Assembly (NCBI GenBank): GCA_023957275.1
Contig: JAMLHF010000028.1
Coordinates: 1-53,890 of the forward strand
Length of the DNA stretch: 53,890 bases
Source: Lentimicrobium sp.
Lineage (GTDB): Bacteria > Bacteroidota > Bacteroidia > Bacteroidales > Lentimicrobiaceae
Direction of reading: 5' to 3'
Shown here: piece after piece, positions 1-9,355 of the stretch
How positions within the stretch are numbered: the stretch's first letter is position 1
Layout: each line of letters starts with the position of its first letter
The notes under the pieces: generated by a model
The model's input: only the letters and a program-made list of their open reading frames with translations
Told to the model about the DNA's origin: nothing
Database searches by the model: none
Made by a program: the position numbers and the translations under genes

Positions 1-330
1 TTTTTTTGTTCTGAATGTCAGCTCCTAAAAACCAGCTACTAACGGCATACTATTTATTCCGGATCAATCAGTATCCGGAAAATATAATTTAAGTAATTTC
101 GCCATAAATAATTCTTCAAATTAAATGCTTAGTTATTGATATTTAATTGTTTATAATATAATTACAAGTAGCTTAACTACTCCGGCTGTGGCTCTCTGCT
201 GGCAATATAATCAATTCCCCTTTTTTTATAGGTTGCATAATTGATTATTTTTATAATTTCATGCCATGATTTAAATAGTCTATTTCTAGAAACCTAATCA
301 CTATTGTCCGGTTAAAATATGAAAAGAACC

Positions 331-437
331 TGCCACAAAGACACGGAAACACTAAGTACCACTAAATGAGAAAAATAAATTCGTGCAACTTGGTGACTTT
401 GAGCCACTTCGGCAGGCTCGGCGCATCGCTTTGTGGC
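331..437. repeat. Degenerate inverted-repeat element in the 570-base opening gap
   Basis: The first 570 bases hold no credible gene. Within them GCCACAAAG (332-340) is exactly mirrored by CTTTGTGGC (429-437). The interior contains low-complexity text of the kind seen in Bacteroidota intergenic repeats: several short ACAC/AAAG stretches and a GGCAGGCTCGGCGC segment. It could be a worn non-autonomous (MITE-like) element or a REP-type repeat. No target-site duplication was identified. The rest of the gap (1-330 and 438-570) is AT-rich, and I saw no TAnnTTTG promoter for the gene that begins at 571. Confidence 0.4.
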
Positions 438-570
438 GAAAAAGTGAAAGTAAGCCGTAACTTGTTGCATTCTTCTGAAACCCATAACTACTTAGCATAT
501 TGGTCAAATTTTATTATTTTTCCCGGACAACAATGAAACTTAATATTTATTAATCTATACCAACCAAAAA

Positions 571-2568
571 ATGAACAAGATTTTCTTAACCCTTCTTCTT
601 ATTACATTCAGTTGCGTAACTTTTTCTCAGAAAAATTCCATTAAATTCGGCAAGATTGATCCGGAGCTACTGAAAATGACAACCTGTGCACTTGATAGTT
701 CAGCCGGTGCTTTGATCATCAGCGATATTGGAGATGTTTATATCAATTATGACGATCTGAATGGATTTAAAATCAACATGATAAGACATCTGCGGGTGAA
801 GATTTTTAATTCTACGGCTTTTGATCTGGCAAAGTTTAAATTGATGTGCTATAAATCCGGAGACCTTGAGGAAAAGTATACCCGGATCAGGGCGGCCTCT
901 TACAATCTGAATGAATCAGGTAAGATGGAGACAATCGAACTCAGCAAGGATAATATTTTTACAGACCGTATCAGTAATAAAGAAAAGAGTTACAACTTTT
1001 CGGTCCCGAATATTAAGGAGGGTTCAGTTTTTGAAGTTGAATATACGCTAACTTCCAAGTTGTTCTGGCAGTTGCCTGAGTGGGAATTTCAAACCAAATA
1101 CCCTACCCTGCTGAGTGAGTTGAATGTTGCCGTACCTGAATACTTTATTTATAAACGGCAAATGCGGGGATATATATCGCCTTCATTCACCGAATCCAAA
1201 AAGGACGCCCGCTCAATCCTGTTCAGCGACGGAAGCTATACCGAGACAGTGACCTATTCAGAGTTTGTGGATAAATATGTGTTTATAAATGTTCCGGCAC
1301 TGTATGAAGAGCCCTTTATGAATGACATCAGCAACTATACTGCTGCCATAGAATTTGAACTCGCCGCCATTCAATTTCCCAGAAATTATAAGGATTACAC
1401 CTCTACATGGGATAAGATTGATAAATTATTATGGAACGATGAAGAATTTGGTGTGCCTTTAAAACGTGGCTGCCCTTTGAAAAAAGAAGCTGAAGTTTTG
1501 AAAACGACCATTCCTGATCCGATGAAACGAATGATTGCTGCACATGAAATCGTTCGTAATTCAATGAAATATGACGGGAGAAACAGTCTTTATTTAAGTA
1601 AATCCCTGAATAAAGTATGGGATGAGAAGACCGGGAAATCTTCCGACATTAACTTACTTCTGATTTCTTTCCTGAATGAATGCGATATTGAAACTCACCC
1701 GGTGATCCTGAGTACACGGGAAAACGGGATAATTAATCCGGCGCAGGTTATGCTTTCAAAATTCAACTACGTTATTGCCGAAGCAGTTATCGATAGTGCA
1801 CGTATCCTTCTGGACGCCACTGACAAAAAACTGACCTGGAACATAATTCCTGAGGCATGCCATAACGGAAAAGGAAGGAGAGTATCCCGCGATAGTCATC
1901 TAAGTGACTGGGTCAACTTGAACGGCAGAACACCGAATGAGGAAACATACTTCTATCAGGTTAAGGTAGATTCATCCGGTAACATAAAAGGCAACTTTAG
2001 CCTGAGGTTGTCAGAATTGACGGCTGTTGACGTTGCCGAAAAAATCCGGAACGCCAATACTGAAGAAGAATACATCAATGAAATTGAAGCTTCAGTCACT
2101 GGCATGTACATTGATAACTACACAATTGAAAATCTTGATGACAGAACACATCCGCTTATCGTAAATATGGATGGTGGCTTCAGGCATAGTATTGACGAAT
2201 CAGTAAAGGATGTGATCTATATTAATCCCGGCATGGGTGCATTGATTGACGAGAACCCTTTCAAAGCAGAAACCAGGATGTATCCGATCGACTTTATTCG
2301 TCCGAAGATCAATAAAGTTATTTCCATGATAACAATTCCGGATGGCTATGAAGTAGCTGAGTTACCGATGAGTATAAACCTGGGAATGAGTGAAAAAAGA
2401 GGATACTACAGATACAATATTGTGGTTAACGGAAACAGGATTCAACTGAGCGCTACCTTAAACATTAATTCTTCGCTCATCACTTTTAACAGTTATGAAG
2501 AACTCAGGGAATTGTTCAACAGAATCGTAGCAAAAAACAATGAGATGGTAGTACTGAAAAAGATTTAA
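571..2568 (+). CDS. DUF3857 / transglutaminase-like secreted protein, catalytically degenerate
   Basis: This 665-residue protein has a signal peptide (about residues 1-19, ending in TFSQ). An N-terminal beta-rich DUF3857-type region (about 40-230) is followed by a transglutaminase-like region (about 300-420) and a C-terminal beta domain. Where an active transglutaminase-like enzyme has G-D-C-x-D, this one reads G-K-S-S-D (Ser357 in place of Cys). The histidine strand reads F-N-Y-V instead of a form such as N-H-I/V. Both catalytic positions are therefore lost, so it is probably a non-enzymatic binding or scaffold protein. It lies 2 bases ahead of a paralogue that keeps the Cys and His, and the two are probably co-transcribed. 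The family is common in Bacteroidota, but its role is unknown; cell-envelope protein or peptide processing is a guess. Confidence 0.75.
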   Translation: MNKIFLTLLLITFSCVTFSQKNSIKFGKIDPELLKMTTCALDSSAGALIISDIGDVYINYDDLNGFKINMIRHLRVKIFNSTAFDLAKFKLMCYKSGDLEEKYTRIRAASYNLNESGKMETIELSKDNIFTDRISNKEKSYNFSVPNIKEGSVFEVEYTLTSKLFWQLPEWEFQTKYPTLLSELNVAVPEYFIYKRQMRGYISPSFTESKKDARSILFSDGSYTETVTYSEFVDKYVFINVPALYEEPFMNDISNYTAAIEFELAAIQFPRNYKDYTSTWDKIDKLLWNDEEFGVPLKRGCPLKKEAEVLKTTIPDPMKRMIAAHEIVRNSMKYDGRNSLYLSKSLNKVWDEKTGKSSDINLLLISFLNECDIETHPVILSTRENGIINPAQVMLSKFNYVIAEAVIDSARILLDATDKKLTWNIIPEACHNGKGRRVSRDSHLSDWVNLNGRTPNEETYFYQVKVDSSGNIKGNFSLRLSELTAVDVAEKIRNANTEEEYINEIEASVTGMYIDNYTIENLDDRTHPLIVNMDGGFRHSIDESVKDVIYINPGMGALIDENPFKAETRMYPIDFIRPKINKVISMITIPDGYEVAELPMSINLGMSEKRGYYRYNIVVNGNRIQLSATLNINSSLITFNSYEELRELFNRIVAKNNEMVVLKKI

Positions 2569-2570
2569 TT

Positions 2571-4463
2571 ATGAGCCTGATAATCAGAATCCTGTTACCG
2601 GCATTTCTGCTACCTCTCTGTCTCCCTGCTTACACTCAAAACTATGCAGCCTCACTGATTCCTGAAGAATTGATGAAAAATGCCAATTCGGTAATCAGGG
2701 AACACAAAGTAAGCTATACTATCAATTCCGAAAAGGAAGTAATCAAACACCAAAGCTATGCAATAACCATCCTTAACCAAAAAGCAGATAATCAGGCAGT
2801 TGTTCTGATTCCATATAACACTGCCGAAAAAATCAGTCTTGGGAATATTATGATTTATGATGCATCAGGCAAAAAGGTCAGGACGGTAAAATCATCTGAA
2901 ATCCTCGACAGGAGCTATGTGGATAATATGTCGTTATACACGGATCTCAGACTCAAGTATTTAAAAGCCATCGGATCGGCATATCCTTTTACCCTGGTTT
3001 ACAGCTATGAAATCAAATCACCAAAACTTTATGTGATTGATAATTTTCAGCCATATGCTTCAGAGAATCAGTCGGTCCAGTACGCCGAAATAAGCGTAAC
3101 AAATAATGCTCAGGCAGGCTTACATGTATCATTCAGCGGGGAGAATCAGCCGGATATCAGCAGTCCTGATGCCAAAACAACTGTATGGTCATTCCGGAAC
3201 CTGCCTTCCATCAGCAATGAGCCGTATGCTCCGAACGCATATGATATTGTCCCGGGAGTTTTTATTACTCCTGACAAGTTATATTACTCCGGATACAGTG
3301 GATCTGCAGCAACATGGGCTGATTATGGCCAATGGAAAACCGAACTTTTGAGCGGCAGGGACCAATTGCCTGTTTCTTCTTATGGAAAATACAGGCAATT
3401 AACTGCCAATTGCAATACAAAAACCGAGAAAGTACGTAAACTCTACAAACATCTGCAGTCAACCACACATTACATCAATATCTCAACCGATATCGGAGGT
3501 TTACAACCACATCATGCAGCGGATGTTGAGAATTTAGGGTATGGTGACTGCAAAGACTTAAGTAATTTTATGGTTGCCATGCTTAAAGCCGTTGATATTG
3601 AAGCATTTTATACAGCGATTAAGGCAGGTACGGGAAAATACCAGTTTTTTATGGATCATCCCGGTCACCAGTCAAATCATATTATAGTTTGCGTTCCGCT
3701 TGAAAATGATACCATCTGGCTTGAATGTACCAATCAGGAAAACCCATTCGGTTATGTTGGCCAGGGGATTGATAACCGGTTTGCTTTAATAGTGGATGGC
3801 AATCGATCACGGGTGGTTAAAACCCCTTCGTATTCCGGAAAAAGTAACACACTCACCTCAAATTTCAGATTAGAAACAGATGGAAATGACACTTTTCTGA
3901 AAGGCTCGTTCAGATTTGGGGGTCTTTTTGCCGGAATGCCTGCACAGATATCTCGTCAAACAATGCATGATCAGCAGCAATGGGTAATCCAAAATCTTGA
4001 AATGAGGAACTTCAACCTGCGGAATCATCAATTCAGAATATATGACTTTGAAAAAGTGTACGTTAATCTGGAAATAGCAGCCGATATTCCCGGTTTGTTT
4101 GCCGAGAACGGCGGGCGGATCTATTTGCCGTTGAATCTAAACAACAGGATAAAAGTTCCTGAAAAAGTAAGAAACCGTAAATATCCTTTGGTTATTGACA
4201 AGCCATTTACTCAAACCGATACTGTAACCATTGTGCTTCCCCATGGCTTTATACCCGAGCTGATGCCCGAAGCCAATCTCGCTGATGCCGATTTCGGACA
4301 CTATTTCATGAAAACATCGTTCAATAAAGGTGAAATTACCTGTGTCAGAGAGTTTTGTCTCAAAGAAGGCAGGTATGCCCCTGAGAGATATAAGGATTTT
4401 CAGGCTTTTATGCAAAATGTATCAATTGCTGACAGTAAACAACTGGTTCTGAAAAAGGAATAA
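2571..4463 (+). CDS. DUF3857 and transglutaminase-like domain secreted protein
   Basis: This 630-residue exported protein has a signal peptide ending near residue 22 (LPAYTQ). An N-terminal DUF3857 beta domain (about 50-220) precedes a transglutaminase-like papain-fold domain (about 270-400). The catalytic features are visible: G-Y-G-D-C-K-D-L with Cys327, and S-N-H-I-I with His370. The usual third acidic residue may be supplied by Glu385 in W-L-E-C-T, where Asp is more common. The remaining roughly 230 residues are beta-rich. The gene begins 2 bases after the stop of its degenerate paralogue and ends at a strong terminator, so the two probably form a two-gene unit. The family is expected to act on proteins or peptides outside the cytoplasm (protease or transglutaminase chemistry); the substrate cannot be read from sequence. 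Confidence 0.8.
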   Translation: MSLIIRILLPAFLLPLCLPAYTQNYAASLIPEELMKNANSVIREHKVSYTINSEKEVIKHQSYAITILNQKADNQAVVLIPYNTAEKISLGNIMIYDASGKKVRTVKSSEILDRSYVDNMSLYTDLRLKYLKAIGSAYPFTLVYSYEIKSPKLYVIDNFQPYASENQSVQYAEISVTNNAQAGLHVSFSGENQPDISSPDAKTTVWSFRNLPSISNEPYAPNAYDIVPGVFITPDKLYYSGYSGSAATWADYGQWKTELLSGRDQLPVSSYGKYRQLTANCNTKTEKVRKLYKHLQSTTHYINISTDIGGLQPHHAADVENLGYGDCKDLSNFMVAMLKAVDIEAFYTAIKAGTGKYQFFMDHPGHQSNHIIVCVPLENDTIWLECTNQENPFGYVGQGIDNRFALIVDGNRSRVVKTPSYSGKSNTLTSNFRLETDGNDTFLKGSFRFGGLFAGMPAQISRQTMHDQQQWVIQNLEMRNFNLRNHQFRIYDFEKVYVNLEIAADIPGLFAENGGRIYLPLNLNNRIKVPEKVRNRKYPLVIDKPFTQTDTVTIVLPHGFIPELMPEANLADADFGHYFMKTSFNKGEITCVREFCLKEGRYAPERYKDFQAFMQNVSIADSKQLVLKKE

Positions 4464-4489
4464 AAAAAGCCGGAAATTCCGGCTTTTTT
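4463..4489. terminator. Bidirectional intrinsic terminator
   Basis: The hairpin GCCGGA-AAT-TCCGGC is flanked by an A-run on the left and a T-run on the right. It can therefore terminate both the rightward transglutaminase-like pair ending at 4463 and the leftward ribosomal operon whose last gene, tsf, ends at 4508. Confidence 0.9.
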
Positions 4490-4507
4490 GCATTATTTAA
4501 AGGAAGT

Positions 4508-5344
4508 TTATGCGCCAAGCATAAAGCGCTTAAATCCTGTAACGGTAAGGTCCTTATCCAGTTTACGAAGATATTCGCCAACTGAAAGTTTGTTATCCCT
4601 GACAAATTCCTGATTCAGGAGGGTACTTTCCTTGTAGAATTTGTTGAGTTTACCAAGGGCGATTTTCTCAACCATTTCCTCGGGTTTACCTTCCTGACGG
4701 GCCTGTTCCTTGCCGATTTCGATTTCGCGGGCAATGGTTTCAGCAGGCACATCATCCTTGTCAACAGCCACGGGAGCCATGGCGGCAATCTGCATTGCCA
4801 CTTCATGTCCGGCCTGATCGATGCCATCTGTTCCTGTTTTATTCAGCCCAAGAATGGTTGCGAGACGGTTACCGGGATGATTGTAGGCAAAAACGCGGGG
4901 CGCACGGATAACCTCAAAGTGAGCCAGTTCCATCTTCTCACCCGTTTTACCGATCATTTCGGTGATGTTCTCTTCAACATTACGTCCGTTGACGTTCAAT
5001 GCTTTAAATTCTTCAACCGTGGAAGGCATGTTTTCAATAGCCTTAGACATCAGGAGATTAGAGAAATCAACAAATTCCTGATTCTTTGCCACAAAATCGG
5101 TTTCGCAATTGAGCATAAACACGACGGCATAATCTTTGGCCTCATTGGTACGTGCAAGCACAATACCTTCATTGGCGTCCTTATCGGCACGTTTGGTGGC
5201 CAGTTTCTGACCTTTCTTGCGCAGATAGTCGATGGCTTTTTCAAAGTCACCTTCGTTTTCCTGAAGCGCCTTTTTGCAATCCATCATACCTGCACCGGTC
5301 ATCTGGCGCAGTTTATTGACGTCAGCAGCAGTTATATTTACCAT
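4508..5344 (-). CDS. tsf: Translation elongation factor Ts
   Basis: EF-Ts is the guanine-nucleotide exchange factor that recycles EF-Tu. The N-terminal UBA-like module is clear: I-T-A-A-D-V-N-K-L-R followed by T-G-A-G-M-M-D-C-K-K-A-L. So is the EF-Tu-contacting C-E-T-D-F-V-A-K-N segment (residues about 79-87). The length is 278 residues with the start chosen here. I took the ATG at 5344 (M-V-N-I-T-A-A-D) because the four codons before it begin with TTG and family members start at this Met. It is the last gene of the rplM-rpsI-rpsB-tsf unit, 30 bases after rpsB, and is followed by a hairpin terminator. Confidence 0.97.
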   Translation of the reverse strand: MVNITAADVNKLRQMTGAGMMDCKKALQENEGDFEKAIDYLRKKGQKLATKRADKDANEGIVLARTNEAKDYAVVFMLNCETDFVAKNQEFVDFSNLLMSKAIENMPSTVEEFKALNVNGRNVEENITEMIGKTGEKMELAHFEVIRAPRVFAYNHPGNRLATILGLNKTGTDGIDQAGHEVAMQIAAMAPVAVDKDDVPAETIAREIEIGKEQARQEGKPEEMVEKIALGKLNKFYKESTLLNQEFVRDNKLSVGEYLRKLDKDLTVTGFKRFMLGA

Positions 5345-5374
5345 AAATTCAGACAATTAAATAATGTTAATGAT

Positions 5375-6283
5375 TTATTTGCGGGGGCCGGGTTTTTTGC
5401 CCAGCGGTTTGCGGGTACCGGGTTTGCGTGAACGGCTGTCTCCACCGGCTTCGTCAGCTGGAGTTGCCTTGGTGCGCAGACGCTCTGTACCGCCAACGGT
5501 ATCCTCATCTTCGTCGTCTTCAAGGTCAAAATCGCGGTCGAGCCTTCCTGATGCACCTTCTTCACGGTCTTCCTCAGCACGCTTGTCGCGGTCAATCTTT
5601 CTTTCCATCAGCCCTTCCTCGATTGCCTGAACCATTTTACCGATGATAAGGGAAATTGATTTTGAAGCATCGTCGTTGGCGGGAATCGGGAAATCAACCA
5701 GGTTGGGATCAGAATTGGTGTCCACGATGGCGAAAGTGGGAATATTGAGTTTGCGGGCTTCCGCAATAGCAATATGTTCCTTTACGATATCGACTACAAA
5801 CAGTGCGGCCGGAAGACGGCTGAGATCGGCGATGGAGCCAAGGTTTTTCTCCAGTTTGGCACGCTCGCGGGCAATCTGCAGGCGCTCACGTTTGGAGATA
5901 TTCTCGAAACTGGGACTGCTCATCAGCTTGTCAATGGATGACATCTTACGAACCGCCTTACGGATGGTTGCAAAGTTGGTGAGCATTCCACCAGGCCAGC
6001 GCTCAGTAACATAAGGCATACCCACTGATTTCACATGATCGGCCACAATTTCCTTAGCCTGCTTCTTTGTCGCAACAAAGAGGACTTTTTTACCCGATTT
6101 GGTGATCTGCTTCATCGCTGCAGCAGCCTCATCAATCTTGGCAACGGTTTTGTAAAGGTCAATAATATGAATGCCGTTACGCTCCATAAAGATATAGGGC
6201 GCCATATTCGGATTCCATTTGCGTTTGAGATGGCCGAAATGTGAACCGGCATCCAGTAATTCTTCAAAAGTTGTTCTTGCCAT
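5375..6283 (-). CDS. rpsB: 30S ribosomal protein S2 with long charged C-terminal tail
   Basis: S2 binds the head/body junction of the small subunit. Family signatures are present: L-L-D-A-G-S-H-F-G-H near the N-terminus, R-W-P-G-G-M-L-T-N-F, and A-I-V-D-T-N-S-D-P with I-P-A-N-D-D-A. The core ends near residue 230. The last 70 residues or so form a low-complexity tail, first acidic (many D/E with R) and then basic with repeated R-K-P-G / K-K-P-G units. Tails of this kind occur in some Bacteroidota S2 proteins, but this makes the protein (302 residues) clearly longer than the common 240-260. It lies between rpsI and tsf. Confidence 0.97.
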   Translation of the reverse strand: MARTTFEELLDAGSHFGHLKRKWNPNMAPYIFMERNGIHIIDLYKTVAKIDEAAAAMKQITKSGKKVLFVATKKQAKEIVADHVKSVGMPYVTERWPGGMLTNFATIRKAVRKMSSIDKLMSSPSFENISKRERLQIARERAKLEKNLGSIADLSRLPAALFVVDIVKEHIAIAEARKLNIPTFAIVDTNSDPNLVDFPIPANDDASKSISLIIGKMVQAIEEGLMERKIDRDKRAEEDREEGASGRLDRDFDLEDDEDEDTVGGTERLRTKATPADEAGGDSRSRKPGTRKPLGKKPGPRK

Positions 6284-6401
6284 TTAAATTTTTGTTAATT
6301 GTTTACATTCTGTGAAAATCAATCACCGGGTAGCCCTGAATCAGACAAATGCTGAACAAAACAGAGGTCCCGGCAATTTAGATACTAAACACCATTCAGG
6401 A

Positions 6402-6788
6402 TTAACGCTTGCTGAACTGGAATTTTTTGCGGGCTTTCTTCTGACCGGGTTTTTTCCTTTCAACCATTCGCGGATCCCTTCTCATCAATCCTTTAGCTTT
6501 GAGGGGAGGACGGTTTTCAGGATTCAGTTCACACAGCGCTTTTGAAATGGCAAGGCGAAGGGCTTCAGCCTGACCGGTAATTCCACCACCATCAAGGTTG
6601 GCTTTGATATCATATTTGCCAAGTGCATCAGAAATTTCAAGCGACTGGGTAACTACATACTGCAAAGTACCTGTGGGGAAATATTCTTTATAATCCCTTC
6701 CATTGACTGTAATGGATCCATTCCCGTCTTTCATATAGATGCGGGCTACGGCAGTTTTACGTCTGCCAAGGGCGTTGATCACTTCCAT
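6402..6788 (-). CDS. rpsI: 30S ribosomal protein S9
   Basis: S9 lines the P site with its C-terminal tail. The 128-residue length and the N-terminal [10 protein letters not shown] motif are typical. [12 protein letters not shown] and [12 protein letters not shown] are also standard, as is the basic end K-F-Q-F-S-K-R, whose final Arg contacts P-site tRNA. The gene starts 2 bases after rplM, the conserved rplM-rpsI pairing. The 118 bases between it and rpsB (6284-6401) contain no gene. Confidence 0.98.
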   Translation of the reverse strand: MEVINALGRRKTAVARIYMKDGNGSITVNGRDYKEYFPTGTLQYVVTQSLEISDALGKYDIKANLDGGGITGQAEALRLAISKALCELNPENRPPLKAKGLMRRDPRMVERKKPGQKKARKKFQFSKR

Positions 6789-6790
6789 TG

Positions 6791-7246
6791 TTATTTGATT
6801 GAATTAAGGTTAATCAATTGTGGCTGCTGCGCCTGGTGCGGATGCTCAGGCCCGACATACACCTTAAGGTTACGGTAAAGGGCATCGCCAAGCTTGTTGC
6901 TCGGCAGCATTCCCCTTACTGCATGCTCAATAATCCGCTCAGGATATTTCTGCATGAGTTCCTGCGGAGTGGCAAAACGCTGCCCGCCGGGGTAACCGGT
7001 ATGACGAACATAAACCTTATCAGTGAGTTTTTTGCCCGTGAGCTTGATTTTCTCGGCATTGATGACAATTACATAGTCGCCACAGTCAAGATTGGGAGTG
7101 AAATTCGTTTTGTATTTACCCCTGATCAGGTTGGCAACTTTGCTTGCAAGGCGGCCCAGTGTCTCGCCTTCTGCATCAACCAGCACCCAGTTCTTCTGAA
7201 TGTTATCGGGTGTGGCCGACAAAGTTTTATAACTTAATGTGTCCAT
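6791..7246 (-). CDS. rplM: 50S ribosomal protein L13
   Basis: L13 is an early-assembly protein of the large subunit. Diagnostic segments are [28 protein letters not shown] and [13 protein letters not shown]. At 151 residues it has the normal Bacteroidota size. It is the first gene of the unit with rpsI, rpsB and tsf and is preceded by a roughly 155-base leader and a good promoter. Confidence 0.98.
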   Translation of the reverse strand: MDTLSYKTLSATPDNIQKNWVLVDAEGETLGRLASKVANLIRGKYKTNFTPNLDCGDYVIVINAEKIKLTGKKLTDKVYVRHTGYPGGQRFATPQELMQKYPERIIEHAVRGMLPSNKLGDALYRNLKVYVGPEHPHQAQQPQLINLNSIK

Positions 7247-7404
7247 TTGTTAAATGAATTATTGATGAAAAACAATAAAACCAGCCGTCAGCATTACTGA
7301 TCACGGGCATGAGATACAGCAATTTACGACCCTGCCCTTAAAGTAGAAAAGCTTTTCGCGCTTCAGGTTACGGCCATTCACGGATACACTTATCCCTTAA
7401 AAAG
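7247..7404 (-). promoter_or_regulatory. Structured 5' leader of rplM (candidate autoregulatory leader)
   Basis: From the promoter at 7410-7441 the transcript would have about 155 untranslated bases before the rplM ATG. On the transcript strand GGGCA (plus-strand 7333-7337) can pair with TGCCC (7305-7309). It is followed by a small TCAG/CTGA hairpin and a U-rich run just before the start codon. Ribosomal-protein operons often control themselves through such leaders. I see pairing potential only, without covariation evidence. Confidence 0.35.
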
Positions 7405-7409
7405 GGGTG

Positions 7410-7441
7410 CAAAGGTAGAAGTATTTTTTCTATTTAACAAA
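7410..7441 (-). promoter_or_regulatory. Promoter of the rplM-rpsI-rpsB-tsf operon
   Basis: On the minus strand a perfect Bacteroidota -7 box, TACCTTTG (7410-7417), has a -33 TTTG (7438-7441) after a 20-base spacer. The predicted transcript start is near 7403. Confidence 0.75.
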
Positions 7442-7565
7442 TTTGTAAACAATTAATTGTTGATAAACCGGTGCGCATTTTTTAACGGGAAAAAGTGATT
7501 CACAAGTCACAGACCAGCGCCTGTATTATTCAGGCAAAAGTGAAGTCCGGGTATAATTTTATCGG

Positions 7566-7597
7566 ATTTCTCATCCCGCATGCGCGGGATTCGAAAT
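7566..7597. repeat. REP-like palindromic element
   Basis: ATCCCGC (7573-7579) and GCGGGAT (7584-7590) form a tight GC-rich hairpin. They are nested inside ATTTC (7566-7570) and GAAAT (7593-7597). This looks like a dispersed extragenic palindrome. It lies in the otherwise gene-free stretch 7442-7705 between the rplM promoter and the dehydrogenase gene, where I see nothing else firm. Confidence 0.5.
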
Positions 7598-7705
7598 GAC
7601 AGGCCACTTTTTATTGAGGGAAGGAGTGGCAGCTAAAACTTCACTCCTTCGCAAAAAGAACCCGGGCCCGGCATAATTCAGCTTCAATATTCAGTACGGC
7701 TCAAT

Positions 7706-9355
7706 TCAGAGAAAGTTCCTCACTTCATTCTTGATCCGCTGTATATGTCCACGGCCAAGTGCTTTAACCTCGCAACCCAACTCAAAGTACCGCCTTATCA
7801 CATCGTCGGTCAGAATTCCGAAACAATCAATTATTGCCAGGGGCTGACCCGCCCACTTCAGGATGTCATCAGGATTCAGATTCAGGTACTCTTTGTGCGG
7901 CACTGCCAGAATCAGGGCTTCGGCGCCCTTAAGGGCAGCAGGCAGGTCTTTTTCCACCCTGGCCTCTTTCAGGTGTTCCTGATTGCGGAAGAAACGGCTC
8001 CACGATAGTCCGGGAGCCGGATAAGTATCCTGCGACTCCAGTTCGTACCAATGCTCGACATAGGGATCATGAATGCGTACCTCCGCCCCCATTTCGGTGA
8101 GTTTACGCACCACCATTTCACTTCCGCTGTAGCGTGTATCCCCGACATCCTGACGGTAACTCGCTCCGCAAAGTACCACTTCGGCGCCGGCAATGTAGCG
8201 GGCCATATTGCGCAGGGCATCCCGGGTAAGTTCAGCCACATGCAACGAGCGGGTATCGTTGATGTCGATGGCGGTGGGGGTGATTTTAAAAACTTCGTCT
8301 CCGTCCTCAAATCCGAGTATATGCCTGTATGCCCAGTAACCAAGGCCTCCGTCCTTTGGCAGACAATACCCCCCGACTCCGGGGCCCGGGAAAATGATGT
8401 TGCTGTGCGTTGGCCGCATCTTTATGGCATTGATCACCTTGATCAGATCCACCCCGTTCCGCTCGGCAAACAGGCTCCATTCATTCAGATAGGCAAGAAT
8501 GGTTGCCCTGTATGAATTTTCCACAATCTTGGTGGTTTCCGATTCAATAGGCCGGTCCATAACTGTAAGGGGGAAATCTTTCGTATTCAGCACTTCGTGC
8601 AGGAACTTCTCCACCCGTTTCCGGGCTTCCGATTCACAACCCGAACACACCCGCCAGAAATCGCGGATACTCGATACATATTCCCGGCCGGGCATTACCC
8701 TTTCAAAGCTGTGGGCCAACAAAGGGACAGATTCTATTCCGCGTTTGGCAAAGGCCTTTTTAAGGATCGGCCAGGCGACGAATTCGGTGGTTCCGGGCGC
8801 CACCGTGGTCTCAATCAGGGTAAGACAATGCGGCGGAATTTTTTCGCCTATCGTCTTGAGGGTCGCCTCGAGTGCGGCCATATCTGCTTCGCCCGATTTC
8901 ATATAACCCAGGTCCTGCTTCGAGAAGTCGCACTGCACATCCACCACTACCACATCGGCAAACTCCAGCACATCGCTGTTGAAAGATGCCGTAAGGGTTT
9001 TTCTGTCAGTCACACATCGGCGGATGATGCGGTCAACTTCAGGATCTTCGGCCTTCACCGGAGATTCGCCCCGGTTGAGCATGGGAATCTTCCAGTAACT
9101 GCGCTGACTTGGCCGCTGGCAACCGATTACAAATTTAGAAGGATTGCCCTCCGCATCAACCGTATCGGCAACAATGGCAGCCATAACCGCGCCGACAAAG
9201 CCGACACCCATCACAACCACAATCTCCTTGCCCTCAACGCGGGCAGTTTCCACAAGCCTGCCTATCCTTTGTTTTTCAAGCTCATAATCTCTTTCCTGAG
9301 GTATCGGGAATTTTTCACCAGAGGGATTTACCGAATAGCGAATTTCAGTTGCCAT
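7706..9355 (-). CDS. UDP/GDP-sugar dehydrogenase family protein (nucleotide-sugar dehydrogenase)
   Basis: This cytoplasmic NAD-dependent enzyme would oxidise a nucleotide sugar to its uronic acid, feeding surface-polysaccharide synthesis. The Rossmann motif G-V-G-F-V-G lies near residue 51. The middle helix-rich region contains E-N-S-Y-R-A. The catalytic cysteine is in G-P-G-V-G-G-Y-C-L-P-K-D (Cys331), followed by the C-terminal UDP-binding domain with the G-A-S-Y-R-Q-D-V-G-D-T-R-Y-S motif. At 549 residues it is about 100 longer than a typical UDP-glucose or UDP-ManNAc dehydrogenase; the extra sequence lies mainly at the N-terminus and in the early Rossmann region. The exact substrate is not readable. 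It is a single gene with its own promoter and no adjacent glycosyltransferases. Confidence 0.85.
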   Translation of the reverse strand: MATEIRYSVNPSGEKFPIPQERDYELEKQRIGRLVETARVEGKEIVVVMGVGFVGAVMAAIVADTVDAEGNPSKFVIGCQRPSQRSYWKIPMLNRGESPVKAEDPEVDRIIRRCVTDRKTLTASFNSDVLEFADVVVVDVQCDFSKQDLGYMKSGEADMAALEATLKTIGEKIPPHCLTLIETTVAPGTTEFVAWPILKKAFAKRGIESVPLLAHSFERVMPGREYVSSIRDFWRVCSGCESEARKRVEKFLHEVLNTKDFPLTVMDRPIESETTKIVENSYRATILAYLNEWSLFAERNGVDLIKVINAIKMRPTHSNIIFPGPGVGGYCLPKDGGLGYWAYRHILGFEDGDEVFKITPTAIDINDTRSLHVAELTRDALRNMARYIAGAEVVLCGASYRQDVGDTRYSGSEMVVRKLTEMGAEVRIHDPYVEHWYELESQDTYPAPGLSWSRFFRNQEHLKEARVEKDLPAALKGAEALILAVPHKEYLNLNPDDILKWAGQPLAIIDCFGILTDDVIRRYFELGCEVKALGRGHIQRIKNEVRNFL

